Notes: generated by a model not told the origin, from the letters alone. Positions 36,931 to 45,761 are shown, counted from the stretch's first letter. The stretch: 64,000 bases of DNA from an uncultured Lachnospiraceae bacterium (GCA_944383765.1 CALWQT010000004.1:111581-175580), one strand, 5' to 3'. Numbers and translations: made by a program.

Positions 36931-37863
36931 ATGAGAAGAAATCGTGGAAAAAAAGCCTTGTTCCTGATTAATCCACGCTCTGGAAAGGGAGGGATCAAAA
37001 ATAAACTGCTTTTTATATTGGATATTTTAAATAAAGGCGGTTTTCAAGTAGAAACCTATATCACTCAAAGCCCATTGGATGCAAAAAATAAAGTGATCAT
37101 GAGTGGAAAAGAAGCCAATGTGATCATCTGCAGCGGTGGGGATGGGACTTTAAATGAAACAGTATCCGGTATGATGGAGTTGAAACAGATGCCTGTCTTA
37201 GGCTATATTCCGGCGGGCTCTACCAATGACTATGCCTCAAGCCTTATGATCCCGAAACAGATGGAGAAAGCTGCCAGACTGATCGTGGAGGGAAAGCCTT
37301 ATCCCGCCGATGTGGGCAAATTCGGGGATGACAGATATTTTATCTACATTGCTGCTTTTGGAGTATTTACGGAAGTTTCTTATCAGACTTCCCAGGACAA
37401 AAAAAATGTACTGGGGCACCAGGCATATATGCTGGAAGCAGTAAAAAGTCTTGCAGATATCAAGGGCAGACAGATGCGGATTCAGTGGGAGGAGGGAGAA
37501 CTGGAAGGGGAATTCCTGTTTGGAATGGTGACAAATACCATCAGTGTAGGAGGATTTAAAGGTCTGGTGAGCCGTGATGTGGCTTTAGATGACGGATATT
37601 TTGAAGCAATGTTTATCCGCATGCCTAAAAATCCATTGGACCTTAGCAGTATTGTATCCTATATGTTCCTGAAAGAAGAGGAAAATGAGCATGTTTACCG
37701 TTTTAAGACGAGAAAACTGAAAGTTACGGCAGCGGAAGACATTGACTGGGTTCTGGATGGAGAATTTGGAGGTTCCAGAAGGGAAGTTGAGATTGAAAAT
37801 CTGGAAAAACGAATACGCATCATCAGGGATATTCATACTGAAAGAAATAAGGGGAAAAATTAG
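36931..37863 (+). CDS. Diacylglycerol/lipid kinase (YegS/DagK family)
   Basis: The 310-residue kinase phosphorylates diacylglycerol or a related lipid with ATP. ALFLINPRSGKGG opens the catalytic domain, SGGDGTLNETVSG is the nucleotide motif, and GSTNDYASSL is the typical partner. A C-terminal beta-sandwich with DGEFGG (about residue 275) completes the DAGK fold. The open frame extends into mutY, but GGGGGAGG just before 36931 fixes the start. It lies between mutY and rpoD and probably has its own transcript. Confidence 0.93.
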   Translation: MRRNRGKKALFLINPRSGKGGIKNKLLFILDILNKGGFQVETYITQSPLDAKNKVIMSGKEANVIICSGGDGTLNETVSGMMELKQMPVLGYIPAGSTNDYASSLMIPKQMEKAARLIVEGKPYPADVGKFGDDRYFIYIAAFGVFTEVSYQTSQDKKNVLGHQAYMLEAVKSLADIKGRQMRIQWEEGELEGEFLFGMVTNTISVGGFKGLVSRDVALDDGYFEAMFIRMPKNPLDLSSIVSYMFLKEEENEHVYRFKTRKLKVTAAEDIDWVLDGEFGGSRREVEIENLEKRIRIIRDIHTERNKGKN

Positions 37864-37872
37864 AAAAATGTG

Positions 37873-37901
37873 TTGAATTATGTAATCTTCTGGTATATAA
37901 T
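37873..37901 (+). promoter_or_regulatory. Promoter of rpoD
   Basis: TTGAAT, a 17-base spacer and a perfect TATAAT lie 41 bases before the GTG start. Confidence 0.8.
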
Positions 37902-37942
37902 GATTTGATGTGTAGATTTGTTTTTTGAAAGGACGTTGTTCA

Positions 37943-39079
37943 GTGGGAAAAGAAGCAACAGCTTTTTTGGAAAAACTTCGTAAGCTTGTGGACATGGGAA
38001 AAGCCAAAGGCAATACCCTTGATGTGGGGGAGATTAATGATTGCTTTTTGGGAGAAGAACTGAGCCCAGAGCAGATGGATCAAATTTATTCCTATTTGGA
38101 AGGGAACAACATTGATGTGGTTCCAGTGATGGATGATACTGCTCTTACGGAAGACGTTCTTCTGATGGATGATGACATGGATGACAGCTTCATGAAAGAG
38201 TCCGAAGGAGAGGAAGACATTGATCTTGATGCCATTGATTTGCTGGAAGGAATAGGAACAGAAGATCCGGTCCGTATGTATTTGAAGGAAATCGGAACTG
38301 TGCCGCTGCTGTCTGCAGAAGAAGAATTAAATCTGGCAAAGAGAAAGGCGGAAGGTGATGAGTATGCCAAAGAGAGGCTGATTGAAGCGAATCTGAGGCT
38401 GGTGGTCAGTATTGCAAAGCGATACACAGGCCGTGGTATGAGTTTTCTGGACCTGGTGCAGGAAGGAAATCTTGGCCTGATCAAAGGTGTGGAAAAATTT
38501 GATTACACAAAGGGATATAAATTAAGTACATATGCGACATGGTGGATCAGGCAGTCAGTAACCAGAGCGCTTGCTGACCAGGCCAGAACGATCCGGGTTC
38601 CGGTCCATATGGTAGAAACGATCAATAAGATGTCTAAGATGCAGAGAAAGCTCACATTGGAACTGGGATATGAGCCTTCTGTGGCAGAACTGGCAGAAGC
38701 GCTGGACATGACAGAAGATAAGGTTATGGAAATCATGCAGATTGCCAGAGAACCAGCATCGTTGGAGACACCAATCGGAGAAGAGGACGATTCCAACTTA
38801 GGTGATTTTGTGGCAGATTCCAATGTGGTAACTCCTGAAGGAAATGTGGAATCCGTTATGTTGCGGGAGCACATCGATGCGCTGTTAGGCGATTTAAAAG
38901 AAAGAGAACGACAGGTTATCGTGCTGAGATTTGGTCTGGCAGATGGTCATCCCAGAACTCTGGAGGAGGTTGGAAAAGAATTCAACGTTACCAGAGAAAG
39001 AATTCGTCAGATAGAGGCAAAGGCACTGAGAAAACTGCGTAATCCAGTGAGAAGTAAGAGGATTCGGGATTTTCTGTGA
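37943..39079 (+). CDS. rpoD: Primary RNA polymerase sigma factor (sigma-70)
   Basis: The 378-residue housekeeping sigma directs transcription from promoters such as those noted here. Region 1.1 covers about residues 1-85, region 2 contains [20 protein letters not shown] and [20 protein letters not shown] (2.4), region 3 has [13 protein letters not shown], and region 4.2 has [19 protein letters not shown]. The start is GTG: GAAAGGA is nine bases upstream, and the TTG opening the longer frame lies on that site itself. The DnaG gene that often precedes rpoD is absent here. Confidence 0.97.
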   Translation: MGKEATAFLEKLRKLVDMGKAKGNTLDVGEINDCFLGEELSPEQMDQIYSYLEGNNIDVVPVMDDTALTEDVLLMDDDMDDSFMKESEGEEDIDLDAIDLLEGIGTEDPVRMYLKEIGTVPLLSAEEELNLAKRKAEGDEYAKERLIEANLRLVVSIAKRYTGRGMSFLDLVQEGNLGLIKGVEKFDYTKGYKLSTYATWWIRQSVTRALADQARTIRVPVHMVETINKMSKMQRKLTLELGYEPSVAELAEALDMTEDKVMEIMQIAREPASLETPIGEEDDSNLGDFVADSNVVTPEGNVESVMLREHIDALLGDLKERERQVIVLRFGLADGHPRTLEEVGKEFNVTRERIRQIEAKALRKLRNPVRSKRIRDFL

Positions 39080-39126
39080 TTTCTGGTGTCTGCTGATTCT
39101 GGTGTTTACAGTATCCGTACAATAAG

Positions 39127-39179
39127 AGACGCTGCAGCCTTTTTGGCGGGAAGTATCCGCCGGAGGGGGCAGCGTCTTT
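39127..39179 (+). terminator. Rho-independent terminator after rpoD
   Basis: AGACGCTGC and GCAGCGTCT form the outer stem, with a GGCGG/CCGCC inner stem, followed by TTT. It is a branched or extended hairpin. Confidence 0.78.
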
Positions 39180-39219
39180 CTGAACCTTAGAAACAGCCGG
39201 AAGGAGGAATATTTGGGCT

Positions 39220-39858
39220 ATGGATCCAAAGCCGAGAAATTATCAAAGAGAATTGGAAGCTATCATAGCTTCTGCAAAAGAAAAAGGTCAGATACCCACC
39301 CTTCTTCTACACAGCTGCTGTGCTCCCTGCAGCAGCTATGTCATGGAATATCTGACACAGCATTTTTCTGTCACCTTATATTATTATAACCCTAATATCT
39401 ATCCTGGGGAAGAGTATGCAAAACGGATCAAAGAGCAGGAAAACCTGGTCGCAGCCCAGCCTCACTGTTATCCTGTAACATTTCTTGCCGGTCCATATGA
39501 GCCGGAAGAATTTTTTCGCAGTGTGAAAGGCCATGAAAAGGACAGGGAAGGCGGAGAGAGATGTTTTATCTGTTATGAACTGCGCTTAAGAGAGGCTGCA
39601 AAGGTGGCGGCAGCCGGTGGATTTGATTATTTTACTACCACCCTGTCCATAAGCCCCCTTAAGAATGCGGCCAAGTTAAATGAAATCGGGGAAAAACTGG
39701 GGAAGGAATACGGAGTGGCGTATCTGCCGTCGGATTTTAAGAAAAAAGGAGGATACCAGAGGTCTGTGGAACTATCTAGGGAGTATGGATTGTATCGTCA
39801 GAATTATTGCGGTTGTGTCTATTCCCGAGAACCGCTTGACACTGACGGGCATTTGTAA
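39220..39858 (+). CDS. queH: Epoxyqueuosine reductase QueH
   Basis: The 212-residue enzyme reduces epoxyqueuosine in tRNA to queuosine, the last step of Q synthesis, in organisms that use QueH instead of QueG. Conserved cysteines are LHSCCAPCSSY near the N-terminus, GERCFICYELRL in the middle and NYCGC near the C-terminus; they bind an iron-sulfur cluster and a metal. The NP-loop-like YYYNPNIYP is present. AAGGAGG lies twelve bases before the ATG, slightly long. A promoter for the next gene is embedded in its end. Confidence 0.93.
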   Translation: MDPKPRNYQRELEAIIASAKEKGQIPTLLLHSCCAPCSSYVMEYLTQHFSVTLYYYNPNIYPGEEYAKRIKEQENLVAAQPHCYPVTFLAGPYEPEEFFRSVKGHEKDREGGERCFICYELRLREAAKVAAAGGFDYFTTTLSISPLKNAAKLNEIGEKLGKEYGVAYLPSDFKKKGGYQRSVELSREYGLYRQNYCGCVYSREPLDTDGHL

Positions 39859-39864
39859 TAAAAT
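39836..39864 (+). promoter_or_regulatory. Promoter of ptsH
   Basis: TTGACA, a 17-base spacer and TAAAAT straddle the end of queH, 38 bases before the HPr start. Confidence 0.65.
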
Positions 39865-39901
39865 TTTTATAGAGTATGAATCAGAAAAGAGGAGAATAGT
39901 A

Positions 39902-40168
39902 ATGGTATCAAAAGTGGTGACTGTGACAAATCCTTCAGGGCTTCATTTAAGACCGGCAGGAGTATTGTCTCAGACAGCGATGAAATATGAAAGCAGAATT
40001 GTGATTGAATGCGGAGAGAAGAAAATTGTAGCCAAAAGCGTATTGAATGTTATGGCGGCAGGTATCAAACAGGGCACGGAAGTGACGGTTATCTGCGAGG
40101 GGCCTGACGAGGAAGAAGCGCTTCAGGGTATGGTTGAAGTCATTGAGGCAGGATTAGGTGAAGTATAG
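39902..40168 (+). CDS. ptsH: Phosphocarrier protein HPr
   Basis: The 88-residue HPr carries phosphate from enzyme I to EIIA components. NPSGLHLRPAGVLS contains the active His15, and AKSVLNVMAAGIKQG has the regulatory Ser46 site recognised by HPr kinase, so it is a full HPr rather than Crh (which lacks His15). A longer frame begins inside queH; GGAGAAT directly upstream marks the true ATG. It would energise the EIIABCD transporter at 24.8-27.4 kb. ptsI is not adjacent. Confidence 0.93.
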   Translation: MVSKVVTVTNPSGLHLRPAGVLSQTAMKYESRIVIECGEKKIVAKSVLNVMAAGIKQGTEVTVICEGPDEEEALQGMVEVIEAGLGEV

Positions 40169-40176
40169 GATTTGTG

Positions 40177-40207
40177 AGCCGTTCCAGGAACTGGAGCGGC
40201 TTATTTT
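40177..40207 (+). terminator. Rho-independent terminator after ptsH
   Basis: AGCCGTTCCAG and CTGGAGCGGCT form an 11-bp stem with one T-G wobble and a GAA loop, followed by TATTTT. Confidence 0.75.
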
Positions 40208-40305
40208 GCGTTATGGAGAAATGGAAGAATCTCTTTACCGCCAGAAGGTTTTGTGGTACACTGGTAGATACGGGACTGGCTGTTTTGGCCTGTTTCCGAA
40301 AAATT

Positions 40306-40311
40306 TACAAT
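40306..40311 (+). promoter_or_regulatory. -10 box of the folT transcript
   Basis: TACAAT predicts a transcription start near 40318, exactly where the riboswitch fold begins. The best -35 at 17 bases is a weak TTTTGG (40283-40288). The rest of 40208-40282 shows no feature I can support. Confidence 0.5.
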
Positions 40312-40318
40312 TAAATAA

Positions 40319-40417
40319 AAGCAGAGTAGGCGTATGCGCGTTAAGTGTCGGCTGTACAGGGAGTTGACTGCCGGACGAAAAGAGTTTCTTGCGGTGCATA
40401 GGCCGCATCCCGCTGCA
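40319..40417 (+). promoter_or_regulatory. Tetrahydrofolate (THF) riboswitch
   Basis: The leader matches the THF-I aptamer: AGAGTAGG after the first P1 strand, GCGTTAAGTG (exact consensus loop), a variable arm, GGACGAAAAGAG, GCGGTGC, and GCATCCCGCTGC closing P1 with GCAG. It directly precedes folT, a known THF riboswitch target in Clostridia. Downstream, CTCCCTTTG (40431-40439) can pair with the folT Shine-Dalgarno stretch CAAAGGAG (40459-40466, one bulged C), while GGAG at 40423-40426 can pair with the same CTCC. This suggests ligand-dependent control of translation start. Confidence 0.92.
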
Positions 40418-40477
40418 TAGGAGGAGTTATCTCCCTTTGTAGTCTGAGGTGAATTCTGCAAAGGAGGTAATTTTTTC

Positions 40478-41059
40478 ATGAAAAAAATCACGACTTTGTT
40501 CAGAGAATCCGTAGACGAGATGAGAAGCGTACAGAATCTTTCGGTTCTGGCTCTCATTGGCGCTTTATCTGTGGTGACCAGTTATTTCTCCATCCAGGTG
40601 GGGGACTTTTTAAAAATCGGTTTTACCACAGTGGTCCAGCAGATTGCTTATTATCTGTTTGGTCCTGGAACAGGAATGCTGTTTGCCGCTGCTATGGATC
40701 TTCTGAAATATGCCATTCGCCCTGTGGGGGGATTTTTCCCTGGGTATACTTTGAGCGCCATGACAGCAGCTGTTTTGTATGGTTTTTTCTATTACAGACA
40801 GAAAATCACGTTTCGCAGGGTGCTTCTTGCCCAGTTTGTGGTGGCGGTCATCTGCAATATCTGTATGAGCACATTATGGTGGTGGATGACGACAACAAAA
40901 GCAGACAAGGCATTTATGCAGGTTTTTATGATCAGGGCAGTGAAGAATCTGGTTCAGCTGCCGGTGAATTCCCTGTTATATTATGGAGTATGGGAATGCA
41001 TGGAACGTACCGGAATATTGCGGCAGATGAAAAGAAAGTTATTCACAGGAAGGGTTTAG
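40478..41059 (+). CDS. folT: Folate ECF transporter substrate-binding (S) component FolT
   Basis: The 193-residue membrane protein captures folate for an energy-coupling-factor transporter whose A and T subunits are shared and encoded elsewhere. It has five or six hydrophobic helices; LSVLALIGALSVVTSYF, IGFTTVVQQIAYYLFGPGTGML and FFPGYTLSAMTAAVLYG are typical of the FolT branch. An AAAGGAGG site precedes the ATG, and the upstream THF riboswitch strongly supports folate as the substrate. The Mrp-type gene follows 21 bases later. Confidence 0.9.
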   Translation: MKKITTLFRESVDEMRSVQNLSVLALIGALSVVTSYFSIQVGDFLKIGFTTVVQQIAYYLFGPGTGMLFAAAMDLLKYAIRPVGGFFPGYTLSAMTAAVLYGFFYYRQKITFRRVLLAQFVVAVICNICMSTLWWWMTTTKADKAFMQVFMIRAVKNLVQLPVNSLLYYGVWECMERTGILRQMKRKLFTGRV

Positions 41060-41080
41060 TAGTAGAAGGAGGAAAAAAAC

Positions 41081-41917
41081 ATGAGTACAAGTTGTTCAGG
41101 AAACTGTTCCAGCTGCGGAGAAAGCTGCAGCAGCCGGACAGAGGAGCAGACAAGTTTTATTGCGCCGTTAAATGACGCCAGTTCTGTGAAAAAGGTAATT
41201 GGTATTGTCAGCGGAAAGGGAGGTGTGGGAAAATCTCTGGTTACCTCCATGATGGCTGTAAAAATGAGAAATAAAGGATATAAAACTGCGATTCTGGATG
41301 CAGATATTACAGGGCCGTCCATTCCTACAGCGTTTGGGCTTGCCAATGATGGGGTAGGTGTGACAGCAGGAAATCTGATGATTCCTGCCACAACTTCTAC
41401 AGGGATTGATGTGATGTCAGCAAATCTGCTTCTGGATAGTGAAACAGATCCGGTGATCTGGAGAGGACCGGTAATAGCAGGGGCTGTCAAACAGTTCTGG
41501 CAGGAAACCCTGTGGGAAAATGTGGATTATATGTTTGTAGATATGCCTCCGGGAACCGGTGATGTGCCGCTGACTGTATTTCAGTCACTTCCGGTTAATG
41601 GTATTATCATCGTGACATCTCCTCAGGAACTGGTATCCATGATCGTTGCGAAGGCAGTAAACATGGCGAAGAAGATGAACATTCCGATTATCGGAGTTGT
41701 GGAGAATATGAGTTATGTGGAATGTCCGGACTGTGGAAAGAAAATTCATATTTTTGGGGAAAGCCATTTGGAAGAAGTGGCAAAAGAATATGGAATTCCG
41801 GTGCTGGCAAAGATTCCGATCAATCCGGAAATTGCAGGCAGTGTAGATGCAGGACGGGTAGAATATCTGGAGACTCCATTCTTAGATGAGGCAGCAAAGG
41901 CAGTAGAGGCGGTTTAA
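41081..41917 (+). CDS. mrp: Mrp/NBP35-family P-loop ATPase (iron-sulfur carrier)
   Basis: This 278-residue P-loop ATPase is likely to assemble or carry iron-sulfur clusters. IGIVSGKGGVGKSLVTS is the deviant Walker A with signature Lys, DMPPGTGD is the Walker B region, and a C-terminal CPDCGKK pair supplies the bridging cysteines of the dimer. A Cys-rich N-terminal tail (CSGNCSSCGESC) resembles the NBP35 extension. AGGAGG lies before the ATG. It is between folT and a small alarmone synthetase with short gaps. Confidence 0.92.
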   Translation: MSTSCSGNCSSCGESCSSRTEEQTSFIAPLNDASSVKKVIGIVSGKGGVGKSLVTSMMAVKMRNKGYKTAILDADITGPSIPTAFGLANDGVGVTAGNLMIPATTSTGIDVMSANLLLDSETDPVIWRGPVIAGAVKQFWQETLWENVDYMFVDMPPGTGDVPLTVFQSLPVNGIIIVTSPQELVSMIVAKAVNMAKKMNIPIIGVVENMSYVECPDCGKKIHIFGESHLEEVAKEYGIPVLAKIPINPEIAGSVDAGRVEYLETPFLDEAAKAVEAV

Positions 41918-41929
41918 AGGTGAGGTGCT

Positions 41930-42640
41930 ATGAATATCAATATGAACCCCAATAGTGAGCTGGACCGGTCTATTGTCAGTGTGCCGGATCTGGTACAGGT
42001 GCCTGAGAAGTTTATCAGCGAGGCCCGCCAGTTTCAGGAAGTTATGATGATGTATACTTGTGCCATCAGAGAAGTTAAGACGAAACTGGAAGTGCTGAAT
42101 GATGAATTGTCTGTACGGAATTCCAGAAATCCTATTGAGATGATCAAATCCAGAGTGAAAAAGCCTATGAGCATTGTGGAGAAGCTGCAAAGGCGGGGGT
42201 TGGAAGTCTCTCTGGATTCTATGATCAATAATCTGGATGATGTGGCAGGCATCAGGATTATCTGTTCTTTTCTGGATGATATTTATGCAGTGGCGGATAT
42301 GCTGGTCCGTCAGGATGATATCCGTGTTATCGCAGTGAAGGATTATATTAAGAATCCAAAACCAAATGGTTATCGCAGCTATCATATGATCGTAGAGATT
42401 CCGGTGTTTTTCTCCGAAATGAAAAAACCGATGCGAGTGGAAGTGCAGATACGGACCATCGCTATGGATTTCTGGGCCAGCCTGGATCATCAGCTGAAAT
42501 ATAAAAAAGAAATGGACAATGCGGTAGAAATTGGGGAAGAATTAAAACGATGTGCAGATGTGATTGCCCAGACAGATAAGAGAATGCTGGAAATACGGCA
42601 GCAGATAGAAGCGCAGGGAATCACAGTGAAAAGAGATTAA
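41930..42640 (+). CDS. Small alarmone synthetase (RelQ-like GTP pyrophosphokinase)
   Basis: The 236-residue protein is a single-domain (p)ppGpp synthetase of the YjbM/RelQ type. RVKKPMSIVEKLQRRG, DDVAGIRIICSF, NPKPNGYRSYHM (the G-loop Tyr that stacks on guanine) and VEVQIRTIAMDFWASLDHQLKYK are the RelA synthetase motifs; no hydrolase, TGS or ACT domain is present. It should make stress alarmones without ribosome binding. An AGGTGAGG site precedes the ATG, 12 bases after the Mrp gene. Confidence 0.93.
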   Translation: MNINMNPNSELDRSIVSVPDLVQVPEKFISEARQFQEVMMMYTCAIREVKTKLEVLNDELSVRNSRNPIEMIKSRVKKPMSIVEKLQRRGLEVSLDSMINNLDDVAGIRIICSFLDDIYAVADMLVRQDDIRVIAVKDYIKNPKPNGYRSYHMIVEIPVFFSEMKKPMRVEVQIRTIAMDFWASLDHQLKYKKEMDNAVEIGEELKRCADVIAQTDKRMLEIRQQIEAQGITVKRD

Positions 42641-42658
42641 CAGCAAAGAGTAGAAAGT

Positions 42659-42694
42659 TAAAATGCGGAACAGCCAGACTGGCGTTCCGCATTT
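42659..42694. terminator. Bidirectional terminator after the alarmone synthetase
   Basis: AAAATGCGGAAC and GTTCCGCATTTT form a 12-bp perfect stem; the loop AGCCAGACTGGC can pair further. The GNAT gene converges on it from the right. Confidence 0.9.
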
Positions 42695-42715
42695 TTTGTG
42701 TATAGGAAAACAAAG

Positions 42716-43447
42716 TCAGTAAAGATAATAAGAAAGGGTTTCGGTTATGGAAAAACCGGCCTTCTGATATAGATGAAGAGCAGCTTCGTTATCTCCTGAA
42801 ACCTGAAGAGTAACAAAAGGAAAACGGGCGGACAGTATGGCCAGTACCTGAGAAAGAAAAGCTTTTCCATATCCCTGGTTCCGGAAAGACGGCAGGATTT
42901 CCAGGCTGTAAAGATAAGCTCCATATTTCTGTTCCATGATACAACAGGTCCCAATCTGCTGTTTGCCCAGATACCCATGAAAGATGCCGTTTTCCGGATT
43001 GAAAATAGAAAGCTGTTTCGATGGAGATTCGGCGGAATGGACAGAAGGGAATGAAGAAAAAGAAAGGCGCATCATGTGTTCTGAGTACCAAAATTCTGCC
43101 TGAAGCTTTTCAAGTACGGAAAATACGGCAGGGCAGGTACCGTCAGTGACAAAGCAAAAATCATCGTCAGGGAAACGGTCTTCGGCTTCTTGGAGGAGAG
43201 AAGAGAAAATACCCTTATTCCGTTGTTCAGGAAAAACAGCTGCCATACATTCGTAAAGTCCCGGTTCCAGGCAAAATAGGGAAAAAGCCCCCAAAAGCTG
43301 GTTGTTTTTCAGGGCAAGGAAGAAAAAATCCCCGTCTTCAGAAGGAAAAGAAAGATGAGAGCCATATTCTTTCCGGCATGCCATTTCTAATGAATGAATC
43401 TGCTGCTTTTGTTCGGGAGAAAGAAAATGGACGGCTGTGATTTCCAT
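42716..43447 (-). CDS. GNAT-family N-acetyltransferase
   Basis: The 243-residue protein has a C-terminal GNAT domain (about residues 160-243): LYSLEILPSFRNQGYGKAFLSQVLAIL is the acetyl-CoA loop (pattern RxQGYG), and GDNEAALHLYQKAGF is the typical last segment. The N-terminal half contains a second, weaker GNAT-like unit (MAAVFPEQRNKGIFSSLLQEAE). It is thus a double-GNAT protein in which the second copy is likely active. The acceptor is unknown. It is a stand-alone minus-strand gene between plus-strand operons. Confidence 0.85.
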   Translation of the reverse strand: MEITAVHFLSPEQKQQIHSLEMACRKEYGSHLSFPSEDGDFFFLALKNNQLLGAFSLFCLEPGLYECMAAVFPEQRNKGIFSSLLQEAEDRFPDDDFCFVTDGTCPAVFSVLEKLQAEFWYSEHMMRLSFSSFPSVHSAESPSKQLSIFNPENGIFHGYLGKQQIGTCCIMEQKYGAYLYSLEILPSFRNQGYGKAFLSQVLAILSARFPFVTLQVSGDNEAALHLYQKAGFSITETLSYYLY

Positions 43448-43559
43448 AATAAGTCTCCTTTCAGTATTTCTTTCAGTATAATGGAGAAAGCTTACTTTTT
43501 CAAGGATCAGCCGGGATTGTATTTTATGTGTATTTTCGGAGGATTACCTGTATTTAGCC

Positions 43560-43589
43560 TTGACCATAATATGCAAGTAAGAGTAAAAT
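43560..43589 (+). promoter_or_regulatory. Promoter of lrgAB
   Basis: TTGACC, an 18-base spacer and TAAAAT lie 35 bases before the lrgA start. Confidence 0.55.
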
Positions 43590-43623
43590 TAGGACCGAAC
43601 ATTTTGAGAGGAGGCTTATAAGT

Positions 43624-43983
43624 ATGAGATTTGTAAAAGAGGCAGGGATCATCTGTGGGATTTCTGCTATAGGAGAAATATTGAATGCTCTGTTGCCGTT
43701 TCCGGTCCCGGCTGGAGTATATGGTTTATTTTTGCTGCTATTGTGTCTTCTTACCGGGATTGTAAAGCTGTCGGACCTGGAAGCGACGGGAAATTGGCTG
43801 TTAGATGCCATGCCTATCATGTTTTTACCGGCATGTGTGGGGATCATGGAAAATTTTGGGGAAATGAAGGCAGTGCTGGTTCCTTTACTGGCAATTTCCA
43901 TTGTTTCCACCATAACCGTATTTGGAGCCACGGGAAGTGTCGCACAGTGGATCATCAGGAAGAAAGGGGATAAAAAGAAATGA
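43624..43983 (+). CDS. lrgA: CidA/LrgA-family holin-like protein
   Basis: The 119-residue membrane protein has four predicted helices (GISAIGEILNALLPFPVPAGVYG; LLLLCLLTGIVKL; LDAMPIMFLPACVGIMEN; LVPLLAISIVSTITVFGATG), the holin-like CidA/LrgA plan. These pairs affect autolysis and, in some bacteria, pyruvate or glycolate export. GAGAGGAGG precedes the ATG. Its end overlaps the lrgB start by four bases. Confidence 0.9.
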   Translation: MRFVKEAGIICGISAIGEILNALLPFPVPAGVYGLFLLLLCLLTGIVKLSDLEATGNWLLDAMPIMFLPACVGIMENFGEMKAVLVPLLAISIVSTITVFGATGSVAQWIIRKKGDKKK

Positions 43984-44672
43984 GAGATGCAATGGCAAAC
44001 TCGTTATATTTTGGAATGGCAATCAGTGTAGCGGCATATATGTTTGGCATATGGCTGAAAAAGAAGGTAAAATGGCAGGTATGTAATCCCTTGTTGATTT
44101 CCACAGTCCTTGTGATCCTGTTTTTGACTCTGACTCATATTACATATGATGAGTATATGGAGGGAGCCCAGTATATCAGCTATTTTCTGACGCCGGCTAC
44201 CGTGTGCCTGGCGATCCCGTTGTATAAACAGCTGGAAATGCTGAAGAGAAATAAGCTGGCAGTGCTGTGCGGAATCCTGGCCGGAGTAGTGGCCAATGCG
44301 GTTATGGTTTTTGTGATGTGTCTGCTGTTTCGTCTGGAGCATGTCCATTATGTAACGTTTCTTCCAAAATCTATTACGACTGCAATAGGAATGGGCGTGA
44401 GTGAAGAGGCAGGTGGCATTGTGATCCTTACTATAGTAAGTATTATGATCACAGGAATTGGCGGAGTCATCTTATCAGAAAGTCTGTTTAAACTGTTCCG
44501 GCTAAAAGATCCGGTGGCGAAAGGCCTTGCACTGGGAACTGCGTCCCACGCCATTGGTACATCGAAAGCATTGGAGATGGGAGAGATTGAAGGAGCTATG
44601 TCCAGTCTTGCTATTGCGGTAACTGGATTGGTGACAGTGGTGGTTGTGCCCCTGATTGCGGATTTTATTTGA
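43980..44672 (+). CDS. lrgB: LrgB/CidB-family membrane protein
   Basis: The 230-residue partner of LrgA has the family motifs FLPKSITTAIGMGVSEEAGG and GTASHAIGTSKALEMGEIEGAMSSLA, along with seven or more hydrophobic segments. The ATG overlaps the lrgA stop. A LytSR-type two-component regulator, often adjacent, is missing here. A bidirectional terminator follows, shared with the LacI gene. Confidence 0.93.
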   Translation: MRDAMANSLYFGMAISVAAYMFGIWLKKKVKWQVCNPLLISTVLVILFLTLTHITYDEYMEGAQYISYFLTPATVCLAIPLYKQLEMLKRNKLAVLCGILAGVVANAVMVFVMCLLFRLEHVHYVTFLPKSITTAIGMGVSEEAGGIVILTIVSIMITGIGGVILSESLFKLFRLKDPVAKGLALGTASHAIGTSKALEMGEIEGAMSSLAIAVTGLVTVVVVPLIADFI

Positions 44673-44690
44673 AAGGTTATAGGTAAATAA

Positions 44691-44723
44691 AAAACCTGGA
44701 TACAATTTAAGTATCCAGGTTTT
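44691..44723. terminator. Bidirectional terminator between lrgB and the lacI-type gene
   Basis: AAAACCTGGATAC and GTATCCAGGTTTT form a 13-bp perfect stem with a seven-base loop, overlapping the last codons of the LacI gene. Confidence 0.88.
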
Positions 44724-45717
44724 TGCTTTGTATATTAGCCTTTTTAGGGATGAATTCTGCCTGCAACAGTAATTTTTGAGTAGGCAAGTCAGGATGATTT
44801 AAACGTTCTAATATTTGTTTTCCGGCAGCACGTCCTAACTCAGATACAGGCTGGCGGATCAAATGCATATGGTGAAGACCGTATTGCAGTTGTTCGCTAT
44901 CCTTATAGCCTACCAGTTCTACTTTATGGGGAGTATCCAGTCCTTTTACATAAAGGAGCATCATGGCTTCTACTGCCATAACATTATTGGAAATGACCAG
45001 GGCAGTACAGCCTTCTTCCAACAGAGAATCTAGATTTTCGGATACACATGTACTCATGGAAGTCCCCATACGGATCAGAGATTTGGAAAACAAATGGTGT
45101 TTTTCCATGGCATCTTGATAAGCACTAAGACGTTCAGACGTGGTAGAGATTCGTGGTAGTCCGGTAAGATAACCTATTTTTTTATGGCCTTTTTGAATCA
45201 AAAATTCCACTGCACTGTGCATGGCATGATAGTTGGATACTGTAACAGTATCCCGGGGACAGCCAGGTAAACTTCTGTCCACCAGTACCATAGGCATAGT
45301 GGAAGGTACAATTTTACTGATTTCTTCATAAGTCTCCATGGTAGAAGCCAGTAAAAATCCATCTACAATACCTCCAGAAAGAACGCGGAGATTTTCCAAC
45401 TCTCTCTCTTTAGTCTCTTTTGTATTTACTACAATCAGATGGTATCCTTCTTTTGAAATAACATTTTCAATTTCTTCGATCAAACTGGAAAAGAAGTCGT
45501 TGGAAATATCCGGAACAACGAAAGCAATCAAATTTCGCTTTCCAGTTTTGAAACTTCTGGCAGTGGCATCTGGACTGTAATGAAGTTCTTGGATACTTTT
45601 CAGCACCAATTCTTTGGTTTCTGGCCGAACAAATCTGGTGTTATTGATTACATGGCTGACAGTAGCTATGGATACGCCTGCATGGGTAGCCACATCTCGT
45701 ATACTAACTTTAGACAT
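44707..45717 (-). CDS. LacI-family transcriptional repressor
   Basis: The 336-residue repressor has the LacI helix-turn-helix (SIRDVATHAGVSIATVSHVINN) and hinge (RSFKTGKRNLIAFVVPDISNDFF), followed by a periplasmic-binding-protein-like ligand domain (about residues 60-330). It is divergent from the ABC/kinase/esterase operon, with palindromic AAACGTTT sites between them, so it almost certainly represses that operon and itself until a sugar is bound. The ligand is unknown; the gene starts with ATG at 45717. Confidence 0.93.
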   Translation of the reverse strand: MSKVSIRDVATHAGVSIATVSHVINNTRFVRPETKELVLKSIQELHYSPDATARSFKTGKRNLIAFVVPDISNDFFSSLIEEIENVISKEGYHLIVVNTKETKERELENLRVLSGGIVDGFLLASTMETYEEISKIVPSTMPMVLVDRSLPGCPRDTVTVSNYHAMHSAVEFLIQKGHKKIGYLTGLPRISTTSERLSAYQDAMEKHHLFSKSLIRMGTSMSTCVSENLDSLLEEGCTALVISNNVMAVEAMMLLYVKGLDTPHKVELVGYKDSEQLQYGLHHMHLIRQPVSELGRAAGKQILERLNHPDLPTQKLLLQAEFIPKKANIQSKNLDT

Positions 45718-45753
45718 AACATATACCTCATAGTATATAGATTATTATCAAAA

Positions 45754-45761
45754 AAACGTTT
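45754..45761. promoter_or_regulatory. LacI-type half of operator near the repressor start
   Basis: AAACGTTT repeats the core of the operator at 45911-45934 and lies 37 bases upstream of the repressor ATG, a position suited to autoregulation or looping. Confidence 0.6.

Noticed and set aside
40158..40367. Open frame after ptsH (69 residues)
   Set aside because: It runs through the ptsH terminator, the folT promoter and into the THF riboswitch, so it is unlikely to be translated.
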